Assembly (NCBI RefSeq): GCF_003473485.1
Contig: NC_053043.1
Span: 9,124,001 to 9,188,000 of the forward strand
Origin: Medicago truncatula
Lineage: Eukaryota > Streptophyta > Magnoliopsida > Fabales > Fabaceae
Length of the DNA: 64,000 bases
Direction: 5' to 3'
The notes below the pieces were generated by a model that had not been told where the DNA came from, did no database searches, and saw nothing but the letters and a program-made list of their open reading frames with translations. The translations under genes and the position numbers were made by a program. Below are positions 22,986 to 34,260 of this stretch, in pieces (positions within the stretch are counted from its first letter, which is position 1; every line of letters starts with the position of its first letter).

Positions 22986-23498
22986 ACTTGTTGGAGGTTT
23001 ATCCGGTTTGACTCCCAGACTCATTGAAATTGGTGCGTGCTAAACCAAGAAGACACTATACGTAGGTTCTAATGGTGGAAGCAATAAAGAAGAAACTTTC
23101 TTGGTGAAATGAACAATATTTGACGGTGGATGACAAAGTTGTGTTAAGTTTTTTAAACGGCTAAATTTATTGAAATAGCACAAACGGAAGTATAAGTTAT
23201 AGGTTTTGAAGTTCTATACTTTAAAATTGATTAGATACAGATATCCGATACTTATTATGTATTGATACATGTTGATACGCTCCGATACGGACTAGGATAG
23301 TATATGGTGATTAAATTTTATTAAAAAAAAATTATCTGATACATTTCAGATACTTTTGGGATGTGCAAGGGATACAACAGTGGGAACCGATAGTCGCGAG
23401 ATACTGGATATTTTATTTTGTTATTTTGTTTTTCAGTTTAGAAAAAAAGGGAAACATGATTTTTCTAATTTTTTTTAAATAAAAAAAATTATAATATA

Positions 23499-23649
23499 TT
23501 TCCTTCGGTCACATTTATAAACAAAAAACAATTTTTTTAGGTTCAATGAATGATTAATGTACATGGTCTATAAATGTGACTAGATACATTAATTATTCAA
23601 TGAATCTAAAAAATATAGTTTTTTGCTTATAAATGTGACATGAGGGGAG
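23499..23649. mobile_element. Stowaway-like MITE, degenerate
   Basis: TCCTTCGGTCACATTTATAA at the left end matches the complement of TTATAAATGTGACATGAGGGGA at the right. TA occurs at both flanks. Internal phrases 'tagatacattaattattcaatgaatct' recur in other Stowaway copies in this window. Confidence 0.65.
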
Positions 23650-23719
23650 TATACATTAGGTAATGGTGTTCTTTTTGTGATATAGTTTAACAACAATGAT
23701 GTTCTATTTTTAGGATATA

Positions 23720-23827
23720 CTCCATCGAGAATGAAATATAAACAAAAGTGATAGTTGAAAAGTCAACGTGGTTAGAAAATTAGTCGCTTTTCACCTACCT
23801 TTTTTGTTTATATTTCATTCGAGAGGG
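23720..23827. mobile_element. Stowaway-like MITE, short
   Basis: CTCCATCGAGAATGAAATAT at the left and its complement ATATTTCATTCGAGAGGG at the right form terminal inverted repeats, with TA on both sides. It is 108 bp and lies 70 bp from the previous copy. Confidence 0.7.
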
Positions 23828-23984
23828 TATGTAACTGATATTTTCTTTATCATTAAAATTTCTTATATTTATATATTGTGCTTTTAAATATTTATTAAAA
23901 TATCTCGGCCGCATCATATATTTAGGATTCATAGGTTATATAAAAAAAAAAGGTATACGCAAGTTAGAGGGCATAATTACAACA

Positions 23985-24070
23985 CAATTTTTTTTTGTGG
24001 TGTTCGGAATTCGAACCCTGAACATTACATATATTATGCATTATCCTGAGCTATGCTCACATCGATATAG
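23985..24070 (-). mobile_element. SINE-like repeat with tRNA-like A and B boxes
   Basis: On the minus strand it reads CATAGCTCAG, then about 25 nt, then GGGTTCGAATTCC, matching the A-box and B-box layout of pol III promoters, followed by poly-A. It lacks a foldable cloverleaf and is therefore not a tRNA gene. Confidence 0.45.
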
Positions 24071-25163
24071 TTACAACACAACTGCATTAAGAAGGAGAGT
24101 TAAGAATTGAAAATATAAATCAGATAAAAATAGGAGTCAAACTAACAATAAGAATGACTAAATTAAGACTAGGTTGAGCCCCTACCATAAATATTGATAG
24201 TTGTTTTATAGACTCCTCGCTCAAACGTCATTTGAATTTATAGGATCATAACTTCGGATTGCATCAAATTTATCGAGAGTTACAACCCATTCTTTATTTT
24301 TAGATCGCATCGTTATTCCCAATCAACTTATTTTAGAGGTTGAGGAATCTGAGAGACTTATCGAAGAATCACCTAAAATAACACATCACATAGCACAAAT
24401 GATAAATAAATAATATTCATGTTAAAATATAGCACATTGTTCCTTTTTTTCTCCCCAAAATATAACTCTTACTTGATATATTTATGCGGACTAAACATTT
24501 ATTTAAATCTAATTTAAATTATTCTTTTTTTTTTTTAAGTGAACATTAAAGTGCAAAAACAACACACGACAGCAATATGACATCCCAATGGCAAAGTATA
24601 GTTTGGACCATCAAATTCATTACTCCAACTTACACCACCTCAATATAAACCATTGATATATTATAAATTTATTTTAAAGGACCGAATCTTATGATGAAAA
24701 AGATGTTACAAGGGTGTTATTTTAGTGGTGTAAGTTGGAACAATCTAATCCTAAAAACTCAATAAATATGGTGTTGCACCTAAAAACTACCATCAATCCC
24801 TTGCAGCAACTCAATAAAGGACTAGGCCAATATGTCACGTATTATTAGACAGTAGACACAATTAATCATTCAAATGTGTACTTCATGTGCCATAAAATAT
24901 AGTAAGTGCTAGGTAACAATTGGATATTTGACATTGATCTTTGGCCAAGAAACCAATCATGTACTGTACAATATTTTTTCCACAATATTTATCTCAAACG
25001 AACAAACAAAAATTGCTAACAATGAATCTCAATTGTTTGCTATATCTACCCAAAACTGACAAGAATTTCCATGGCTATGCATGAGAGAAATTTGTTCTCT
25101 AGTACCTAACACAACCACTTAACTAAAGCACTTTTATACAAAATAGAACAAATGCAACTATAA
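24070..25163. other. Intergenic region 3' of the DUF506 gene
   Basis: No coding segment or recognisable element. The final few hundred bases probably include the 3'UTR of the minus-strand gene. Confidence 0.4.
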
Positions 25164-26960
25164 TTACAATCCAAAGTTATCAGAATTTAAAGCAGCAGCC
25201 AAATGACCAACCCTAAACCCATTATTAATCCCCACATAATCATCCCTACAATTATATGCTTTCACATGTCGAGCTTCAAATCCCATAAACTTTTTAGGAC
25301 AAAAAGACTCAACTGAAAAATGTGAAGATGCTTTTATAGTTGCAACTGCATTGGTTGTTCTTTTGTAAGAACTAAACCATTTGGTTTGCATGTACAAATT
25401 TCTCCTCCATGGTGGTATGTGTAGGTCCATTTTTTTCATTGAGCCTTTGATTGCAGAGCACATTAGCCTCACAATTCTCTTGAGTTCTTCCATTTTACCA
25501 ACAAAAATCTTTGGAAAAATATTTAGCAAAGAAGAATATTGGTTTGTTGGTCGAGCTATTTCGAATTCAGCAGCAAGGGAAACTTCGATTATGTAACGTT
25601 TTCCTGAAAGATTGACATCAATGTACTCATAGTCCCCAGCTGTTAATTTCCCCTTTTTTTCCCATTTGGTTTTGCATAACCCTGCACAAAGAGTAACAAT
25701 GTCAATATTTTGCTTGAATTTAAATGCAATAATATATCACTCCTTGTACTTTATATCTCTAGCTTAGAGATAAAGGTGCTCCAAGTCAATATTATATAAA
25801 GGGGATCACTTTATGCATTCACGTGATACTTCATTTTGACTGTTTGATTGAGATCAAATGACTCAAACTAGCTTTATATTTTGGATACAATTTATAGGCA
25901 ATTTAAAATCTTATGACGGCGTGTATTCACATTATTTTCACTCAAACATGAGAGGTGGAGGCACTGGTTAAGAAAACTAAAAAAATGAAGTTTTAAAATA
26001 AAAGTAACACTTTGTATACTTTTCAAAAGTTGACAGCACAAGTTCCAATGCAATATTTACCACATTTGACTCCTATGTTTATAATTTTTAAGTTGTTATA
26101 AACCAAATAAATTTTACGTAATTGTGAGACAATAAATATAATTCTCTAATGTTTGGATCCAAACATTAGAGGATTCAAATCGGTATGACCGCATCAAATG
26201 TATGATTTCTTGATATTAGTGATCTAAATCCAATCCGAAATGACTTCAATGTAGTATTAAGTAGAGAGAATTTTCTTTTCCCAAAAGTATAAGTATTTGA
26301 AAACATCTAATCAATTAAAGCAAATGAACATGGGGAATCATTTTTCCCATATAACGATATTTTCAAATGTTCGAATTAACTAAAATGAATCCAACTCATA
26401 GTAGCTAATTAGCTTTGGAGCAAATCAAGAGGTATTAATATAACAAGTTATAAATAATCAAGAGATAATTAGTACTCACCAGCATCAAAACCTTTCTCCC
26501 TTAAGCAAGACATCAAGGAACGTTTGAATCCAGGAAATGAATCACTGCCAAGAAGTCCAATTGCAAGCTCAACCTCTCTTCTAATCCTTTCTTTAGCATC
26601 TTTTTCATCCTCATCAACAACATCTTCATTCCCACCAAACAATCCCTTCAAAATTTCATTCTTCTCACTATCACACCATTCACCAATTTCTTCAACATCT
26701 TCAGCACCCTTTCCATCACAATCTTTGCTGCGAGCAACAACATCTTTTTCTTCCCCTGATCTTTCGCTGTCTTCCATGAAAGACAACACGAGATCAGACA
26801 AATCAGGTGAACTCTCCGGAGAGTGCTCGCTTCCACTGCTCTCGCTGCAGAGCTTCCCACGTGATAGTGCCACATCAGCATCAAATGCTTCCATCACTCT
26901 CTGAAACCTCATAGGAACATTAGCCATATTTAAAAAGCTAGCACCACTAAGAATATGCAA
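25164..26960 (-). CDS. DUF506 family (PDDEXK-like) protein
   Basis: Two exons, 26960-26480 and 25681-25164, join in phase 1 to give 332 aa. An internal ATG at 26927 would give 321 aa beginning MANVPMRFQRVMEAFDADV; I cannot decide between them, and family members often begin near this motif. The layout fits PF04720: an N-terminal PMRFQRVMEAFDADV motif, a Ser/Glu-rich SSGSEHSPESSPDLSDLV segment, an acidic linker, a helical RREVELAIGLLG segment, and the junction-spanning GFDAGLCKTKWEK. Then follow GDYEYIDV and RYIIEVSLAAEFEIARP, the predicted nuclease-like core, and near the C-terminus IPPWRRNLYMQTKW. The spliced motif across the intron confirms the gene model. The family's biochemical activity is unknown; some members respond to nutrients or stress. 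The gene stands alone between repeat-rich regions. Confidence 0.93.
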
Positions 26961-27354
26961 ACAAATATATGTTATGGTGCTAATGTGATAGGTCTAAATT
27001 AATTAATATATCGTTGTTGAAATGTTGATATGGTGTTTACATATGATAGGTAGATGGAAATGTTGTCATATTTATACATAATTGTTGAATAGTACTATAG
27101 TACATGTGCTTTTACTTAAAAAGATAAGGAACGGTGGAGGGTTTTTCACTTCTAGTCTAGTGTAACATGAATGTAGGCTTAATCATACACTTTTTGAATG
27201 AACCTGGCCTCCAAATGCGTCCGGGTTCAATTTGTAAAATGTTGTGTCCAAAACCAACATTGGATTATTATTACAATCATTCATTCACCTTCCAAACTAC
27301 CTTATCATCATCATCATTATTATTATACTCAAAAAGAAAATTTTCATGCTTTTC
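26961..27354. promoter_or_regulatory. Upstream region of the DUF506 gene
   Basis: About 400 bp between the start codon and the next transposon. It is AT-rich with a candidate TATA near 27065-27080 on the minus strand. No specific operator can be named. Confidence 0.35.
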
Positions 27355-27357
27355 TTA

Positions 27358-28196
27358 GACCATTTATAATGGTAAAACAAATTCAACAACTCTCAACACC
27401 CACTTTTTCAATTTTCAACACTCCATTTCATTTTCTCTCTCTTAATTCAACACTCATTCAATTTTTACCTCTCCAATGGTTTTTTCATTCAACATTCTAC
27501 CCCACCACCTTTTATTTCTTATTCTTATTTAATTTTATATTTTTGTTTTTATAATTACACAAAATTACAATTATCGATTATAATTAAATTAAAATGAAGA
27601 AACACTTAAGAATTTTTTATTTTTTTTGTAAAAACAAAATTTATTTAAATAATTTATTTATATTTTCTTAACTTAAATTTGGGGTGTTGAATTGATTGTT
27701 AGTGGGATCCATTTCACTAAAACTTTAAAATAAAAGCTAATAGAAAGATAATAATAATATTAAGAGAGTGAAAAACTTGGTTTTTTTTTCTGTGTCCAAA
27801 TCAAATGATCCAAGTCTCTATTTATAGAGAAAAAAATCACGAATTTTAGTAAAAAAAATAAAATAAAATTATTTGCAATGAAATAATTGAGTCTAAAATA
27901 TTAAGATGATAAAAATCCAAGCAGCCAATCGAAATCAGACACGTGTCCTCACTTTATCCATTTAATTTTCTCTCTCCGGTTCCATCTTAGGCCCACACGC
28001 CCTGTCGGCGCGTGTACCACACGCGCCTGCTTCAGCCAGCAGCAACGCGCCACGTGTCCCCCCGCGTCAGAATTCAACATGTTTAATATATTCATCTACT
28101 CTCACCTCCACATCATTTTTCCCCCATTTTCAACACCCCTCTTGCAATGGATTCAACATGTTGAAGGTTGGATTCAACACCCCATTGCACATAGTC
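27358..28196. mobile_element. Tourist/PIF-like non-autonomous element
   Basis: Ends GACCATTTATAATGG and the complement of GACTATGTGCAATGG form terminal inverted repeats, and inner ends share 'attcaacaccc' phrases. Flanking TTA at 27355-27357 and 28197-28199 gives the 3-bp duplication expected for PIF/Harbinger. It is 839 bp. The interior is AT-rich except for a GC-rich stretch at about 27940-28075 with ACACGTGTC and CACGTGTC motifs, which may be captured host DNA. There is no transposase frame. Confidence 0.7.
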
Positions 28197-28396
28197 TTAC
28201 TCTCTTTTGCTTTCTTTATTTTACAATTTCTATTTTTTGACGGCTAAAGCTAATTCTTTATTTTACGGTATTTAGTTATTGACTAAGTCAAATCTTACTA
28301 TTTTACAAATTTGGTTATGTTATTTCCTAAAAAAAATGGCTATGTTACTTTTATTTTTGACATTATCCGATCGTGTTATTTACATCAACTCTCCAC

Positions 28397-28500
28397 TCTC
28401 CGTGAATATAGCTCAGTTGATAGGAACATTGTAATACGGTAAGATTGAGGATTGAACTCTTGATTTCCAACTTATTTATCTTAAGCGGTGAATTTCTAAC
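28397..28500 (+). mobile_element. SINE-like repeat with tRNA-like A box
   Basis: TATAGCTCAGTTGATAGGAA resembles the pol III A box, and GAGGATTGAACTC a weakened B box. The phrase and order match the minus-strand copy near 24 kb, indicating the same repeat family, diverged. It is not a functional tRNA. Confidence 0.45.
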
Positions 28501-28959
28501 AATGAAATTACATGATTAAAAAACGTACAAACAATGATATAATAGCGAAAGTATAGAAATGCATTAAAATGGAGTATTCGTGGTGTGTTTTGTATCCATT
28601 TTAACGCAAAAACTCATCTAATTTAAAGATAATATTATATGTGGTTCAATTTTGGATAACTAATTTAAAAAATCTAATCCGATCCAATTTAATGTAGTTT
28701 AATTTGAATCGATTCTTAGATATTAAATAATAAATTGTAATTTTTTTATTAATAATTATAAGGACATGGTTAAATAACAAATTTTATGCAAAATAATATA
28801 TATGATTTATAAAAAAAAATAGTATCATGGAATGACAATGACGATTAAGTTTGATACATAAAAAAATAGATCAAATAAAACTAGTAAGTAGTATTTTTTT
28901 TTTAAAAAATGAAAACCAATAAATAATAGACTAAAGCAATATATTAATAAAAAAAAATA

Positions 28960-29096
28960 CTACATCTGGTCCTTATTATAAGAAAAACTTTATTTTTTTA
29001 AGTTATGAATAACGGATGTATCCGATCTATACTAGATATAATTATTCATTGAACCTAAAAAGTAAATGTTTGCTTATAATAAGAAGCGAAGGTGGT
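28960..29096. mobile_element. Stowaway-like MITE, degenerate
   Basis: CATCTGGTCCTTATTATAAG at the left is complementary to CTTATAATAAGAAGCGAAGG at the right. TA lies at each flank, and the centre carries the 'tagatataattattcattgaacct' phrase shared by related copies. Confidence 0.6.
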
Positions 29097-29393
29097 AAGT
29101 ATTAAAAAATATGAATGTGGTTTTGTTCCATTTTTAAAATCAATCCAAAATTCGTTTTAATCCGAGTTATTTTCACAAAAGTGCATACAAACACATCTAA
29201 TGATTTTCGATTTTGTGCGGTTTTAAATTTTTTCAGATCGGTTTGAGATTTTAATTTGTATCGGCTTATATTTCAACACCTCTAATTCAGATACGGATAG
29301 TACTTAGATGACATAGAATTGGTGACATTGGTGAACACATGCCCATCCACACATCCCCTAATATAACAATCCTTTAAGCAGTTTACTTTTCTG

Positions 29394-29422
<29 letters not shown>
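29394..29422. repeat. Poly-T tract
   Basis: An uninterrupted run of T of nearly 30 bases, possibly the antisense tail of a lost retroposon. Confidence 0.9.
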
Positions 29423-29425
<3 letters not shown>

Positions 29426-29637
29426 GAGACAAAAAAGTAAACTACTTTACTTAGGATGAATTTGCTCTTGACTTCATTCACTTTATTGTTTTCTCTTCCA
29501 TCTCAAACGGGTTTGTTATTTAATATTTTCTTAAGAATAAAATATAATTTAAATTAACATCCTTATAAAAAAATGTAACAAAAAAAACATCCTTTTCAAA
29601 AAAAGAAGTTGAATTGGTACATTATTTTTGAAATTAA

Positions 29638-29973
29638 GGGGGTGTATTGGATCATGATTCTAAGGGATTTTAAAAGACTTTTTTATCATGAAAAAATCAT
29701 GTGGTATTCAATCAAGACTCTTTCCAATTTTAAAAAAGTCTTGTGTTATTCAATCAAGATTCTTAATCACTTAAAAAAAATCTAGTGATATTCAAAATCA
29801 TTCAGATTTTAAAGGATTGTTTAATAAATTAGATTTTGATGGATTTTGTGGGATTTTCTAGTGAAATTTTAGTATGGAAAAATCTTTCATGAAAACATGA
29901 GATTTCTTAGGATTGTTTTTTTCTTTTAAGATTTTACTATCTCTCTCTCTGCTCCCTTCTCTCTTACTCTCTC

Positions 29974-30031
<58 letters not shown>

Positions 30032-30368
30032 TCTCCTTCCTCTCTATCTCTCTCTCTCTCTCTCTCTCTAGCTCTCTCATAAAAAATAAAGTAAAATAAA
30101 TAAAAGAGTCTTTATTGAGATTTTGTGAAAGAGAGTGTGTTGTGATATTTTTTCAATTATTTCTTAAAATTCACAAAACCTGTTGAAATCTCTTGAAATC
30201 CATACAATTATTTCAAATCCTTTAAAATCTTATGAATTAAATCCATTGAAATCCTTAATAGTCTTTTAAAATTATCAAAATCATCAAAATCTTTAAAAGT
30301 CTTTTAAAATCCTCAAGACTTTTTTAAACAAAAATTATCCTTTAAAATCCTAATCTAATACACCCTCC
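29638..30368. mobile_element. PIF/Tourist-like MITE carrying a (CT)n tract
   Basis: The left end GGGGGTGTATTGGAT pairs with the right end ATCTAATACACCCTCC. TAA flanks both sides (29635-29637 and 30369-30371), a 3-bp target duplication. It is 731 bp. Inner arms contain several near-copies of 'gattttaaaggattt' and complements. A long (CT)n microsatellite fills the centre. It is non-coding. Confidence 0.75.
29938..30078. repeat. (CT)n microsatellite
   Basis: Roughly 140 bp of CT repeats with few interruptions, inside the MITE. Confidence 0.95.
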
Positions 30369-30753
30369 TAAATATAAACAAATCTTAACAACTTGTCATA
30401 GTATTTTTGAAATATATCTCATTTAATTTAATTTTTATATCTTCAATTACCAAATATATTAGTTATGAAGGATAACTTAGACAATAAATTTAATTTGTTA
30501 TTGGGATAACATGGATTCAATGTGATCAATTATTTTTTTAATATGTATAATTTGATCGATCCTTAGCTTAACTGGATAAATTATTGAAATTGTTATCAAA
30601 CTTTTTGATTGAAGTTTGAAACTGGACTCCTCCACCTATATGTAACCTATATGTATGAGTTTATATTGGCTATTCAATTAAGAAACTAGCAATAAAAAAA
30701 TGCTCATTCATTAATTTATACATCTTTATGTTTTTAAATGGATGTTAATTAGC

Positions 30754-30914
30754 GCTCTCCGCGTGCCCTCCGATTTTATTTATAAGAAAAAATTGATTTT
30801 TTAAATTTATCGAATAATTAATTGATGCATCTGGATTATAATATAGACTAAATATATCAATTATTTTATGAATCTAAAAAATTAATTGTTTATTATAAAT
30901 AAAATGGGAAGGAG
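30754..30914. mobile_element. Stowaway-like MITE, degenerate
   Basis: CCCTCCGATTTTATTTATAA pairs with the complement of TTATAAATAAAATGGGAAGG. The interior has 'gactaaatatatcaattattttatgaatct', the shared family phrase. Confidence 0.6.
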
Positions 30915-30919
30915 CATAT

Positions 30920-33300
30920 ATGTAAAATTTGAATTTCAACTTTGACTTTCAAAGACAAATAATAGTTGGTGAATAGTGAGATGCGCAGCCTTTAATCCAA
31001 AATTAAACTTGAAGTTCCACCTGACATTATGTCATGTAGTGCGTTCAATGGAGTCAATTGTATGGATGCCTTGTATTGGCCTATTGGGTTTGTTCTTGTT
31101 CATAAATTGAACATGTGCTTTATTTTTCATCATTGACACCTCTCGTGCTTGCTAAGACTCCCGTTTATCTTGTCAAAAAAAAAAAAGACTCCCGTTTATC
31201 TTGTAAAAAAAAAAAAAAAAAAAGAGTCCCATTTATGTTAAACACAATACTTTCTTTTTGTTGGTTAAAGAGACACAATGCAATTTCGACTTTAGAAGTT
31301 TTTCCCACTTGACATAGGGTGATGAGTACACTTTTAAAATCTACACAGAGGGGCTGAGCACGATCCATCTCACTATCTGGATCCTCTTGTCTTATTTTAT
31401 TCGCAGAATAATTTAGACATGTAGGTATGTCTGGGAGGTTGAAGGGAAGATATAGAAAAAAGTTTATACTCTTTTAAGAGAGTTAAGTTTAGAGAGAATG
31501 ATAAATGAATTTTTTTTTGGATTAAGAGAATGATAAGAGAGTTAAGTATATTTTAATTTTAAGAGTAACATAAAAACATAGACTTAATTTCAAGAATGTA
31601 ACAAAAACCCTATAAAATCTAACTCTAAAATGAAAAAAATACAATTTCATTTTACATAAATAAAAAATAAAAACATTTATTCAAATTAACCAAAGTAAGT
31701 CCTTTGATTAAAAAGAAAAACCATGTTATATTGGGAACTTCTACGGTACACTCACAAAATAAGGTGTACCGGTACTTCTGCTTCTTAATTTTATAAATGA
31801 ACGATCATTTTTTATGTAATAAATAACTATTTGTCAATATTTATATTTTATAGAACAACATTTCATAAGAAAAAACATCATTTAATTGTTTATAAGAATC
31901 ATAGGAATTTTTTTTTACATATTATCGTAAAAAATAATGAATGTTCTCAATTATGAGTGATAAAAATTTAAAAAAATAAAAAATTATTTCCTGTTAACAC
32001 TTTTGATGAATAAGATTTAGTTATTATAATATATGATAAAAAATAATATTTTTCTTCAAAAAATAACTCATTTAACTATAAATTTAAAGAGTGAATGTAT
32101 CGGTACACTTAAATATAATGGATGTACCATAAAATTTGTATGTGTTATGTTATATTTCAAGTTATAATTATAATGGGATGTGGAAATTGGGAGGTGTTGT
32201 GTTTGTTTGGGCAGGTGATTTATGTTCAACCAGACCAGGTTCAATGAACCTCAATTAAATGTCTTCATTCAATGAATTCTAATCATTATCTTCTCCAATC
32301 TCCCATGCCATTTCTGGTAGAGCTTGCGACATCTATTTTTGTCTTTTTCTGCAGATAAATGTTGATGACAAACCATGAAATTATTTTTTTTCTTATTTTC
32401 AAAATCGGCATCTTTCTTGTTTTGGAAATGACCAATAATGTCACTTCTTACAAAAGACACTTGAATCATTATTTTCTTTTCTTTTTCTTTTTTTGCTAAT
32501 AGACATTTCAGTACTCTATCCGTCTCAAAATAGATGTCTTTTTTTCTTTTGTATCAAATTATTTATCTATTTTATAATATCAATAAAAAAATTATTATTT
32601 TTTTTCACCAACATATCCTTATTTATTACATTTTAATTATTTAATTACGTCACTAACTATAATTAATAATGATATTTTAATAAATTAATCATATTTTTTT
32701 TTATTAAAATCTACGCAACTATTCCTTTTCAGAATATTACAATTGTTTGTGAGTTTTATGTAGTACTTGTCACTTTTGTCATTGACAAAAACATGTATAG
32801 TCTCATTATTGAGAACCGAGTCAAAAATGTTTTCTTCGATCTTAATCCTTTGGTTTTTAAAGGGAATGATTCTATTAATTTGAGTTTGGGCGAGGTATAA
32901 GTAATGTCTCTTTAAAAATTGTTTAAGTGAGAATTTGAACTCAAATTCTAAAAAATAATTGTTTCAACTTTAAAAAGTTTTAAAAAAGAAACTATTACTT
33001 GTTGTTTCAAGAGTAACTAAGGTATGCTTGGATGCAAGATTTTGGAGGGTAGGGGTTGATTTTTATATTTTTTTTCTTTTTCTAAAAGAGGGAATTTATG
33101 AAATATTTTTAATTAAATGTGACTAAATGTTATAGGACATTTATTGTGTTAATATTCTTTTAATTTTTTTTAAAATCTCATATGTATAAAATATGCTAAT
33201 TTACGCACCATATAAAGACATATAGGATAATTTCATTTCGATGAAGAAAACCTTTTATCACTATTTTAAATTTGAATTGTGTTGATTTTTTAAGAATCTT
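30920..33300. other. Gene-free AT-rich region
   Basis: No coding exon recognised. An 18-bp phrase (ACTCCCGTTTATCTTGT) occurs twice around poly-A runs at 31157-31220, like a small retroposition scar. At about 32512 a lone Stowaway-like end (CTCTATCCGTCTCAAAAT) appears without a clear partner. Confidence 0.4.
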
Positions 33301-34260
33301 TTTTAAGTGTTTATCAAAAATAGTTCAGAGACTGATCAGAAGGAGAGTTTTTATCAGAGTCTGAAAGAGAGTTATGGAGCGGAATAAAATTACAAACATA
33401 GAGAGAAGAGAGAAAGAGATGACACGGGCAGATTATATTGGTTTCTCTCACAAGCCAAGAGTAGTCCATTTTCCTTGCACTTCCAAAGGTTCTTCACTAT
33501 AATTACACAAAATTACAACTTGCTCAAACACATAGTAAGAGACTTCCTTTGCTCAATTACACAAGAAATAAACTTCTATAATATAAGTTTAATTAAATAA
33601 AAGATATTGTGTTTCACACTTGATATACAATCAGAGGTGTAAGAAGATTAAGTTCAAATGATATTTGATGCAGAAATTCTAAGATATAAAATTTGTGAGA
33701 ATTTTTCTAAGTGTTTGTGTGCTATGTAATTTGACAGAGTAATGACACTTGTAAACTGATAGAAGTCCTTTTTTTGCTTCTTCAAATGGATAACGTCGTT
33801 GAGTACTCATTCGAATTCCTTTGCTTATAATATAATGATATGTTACATTCTCTTTGTCCTTAAATTTCTTTGTTTGTATATACACGTGAACAAAAGAAGA
33901 CAAATTGTACTACTCTGATTCTAATATTGACATTCCTTCAGAAGACGACAAGTTGGGTCAAAGTCTTCAGCTGCTGACATCACCTTCAGAGTTTTCATTC
34001 CTTCAGATGTTTATTAGAGAAAAATATCTTATGATCTAAGTGTTGACTTTCTAATTGACCTTTATTCAGATTTTGATCAAAGTCATATAAGTTTCTCTTT
34101 TGCTTCAGATTATTTCTTATGCGTTCAGAGTCTTGATGTTTCAAAACTAAAATTTGCATTCGAGAGTCGGAATTTAACTCTGTAGTTTTGAAAACTTGAA
34201 CACACATTAACACATTCAATTGTTCTTTTATACATTGGTATCGTCAAAACTTTAGAGCCA
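33300..34260. mobile_element. Possible LTR-retrotransposon LTR fragment
   Basis: The CAGAAG-, CTTCAGA- and ATCAGAGTCTGA-rich sequence and a 'ttggtatcgtcaaaac' phrase near the end recall legume Ty1-copia LTRs. No TG...CA ends, primer-binding site or polyprotein are visible, so this is a suggestion only. Confidence 0.3.

Noticed and set aside
26524-26904. 126-codon plus-strand open frame
   Set aside because: Antisense shadow of DUF506 exon 1, rich in Ser from the complementary acidic coding strand.
28397-28470. tRNA-like sequence (TAGCTCAGTTGATAGG)
   Set aside because: A-box-like only; no acceptor stem or intact T-loop can be drawn, and a related copy sits at 24 kb. Treated as a SINE-like repeat.
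31157-31225. Duplicated ACTCCCGTTTATCTTGT flanking poly-A as a retroposon target duplication
   Set aside because: Only poly-A lies between and after the copies, so there is no element body; it may be simple slippage.
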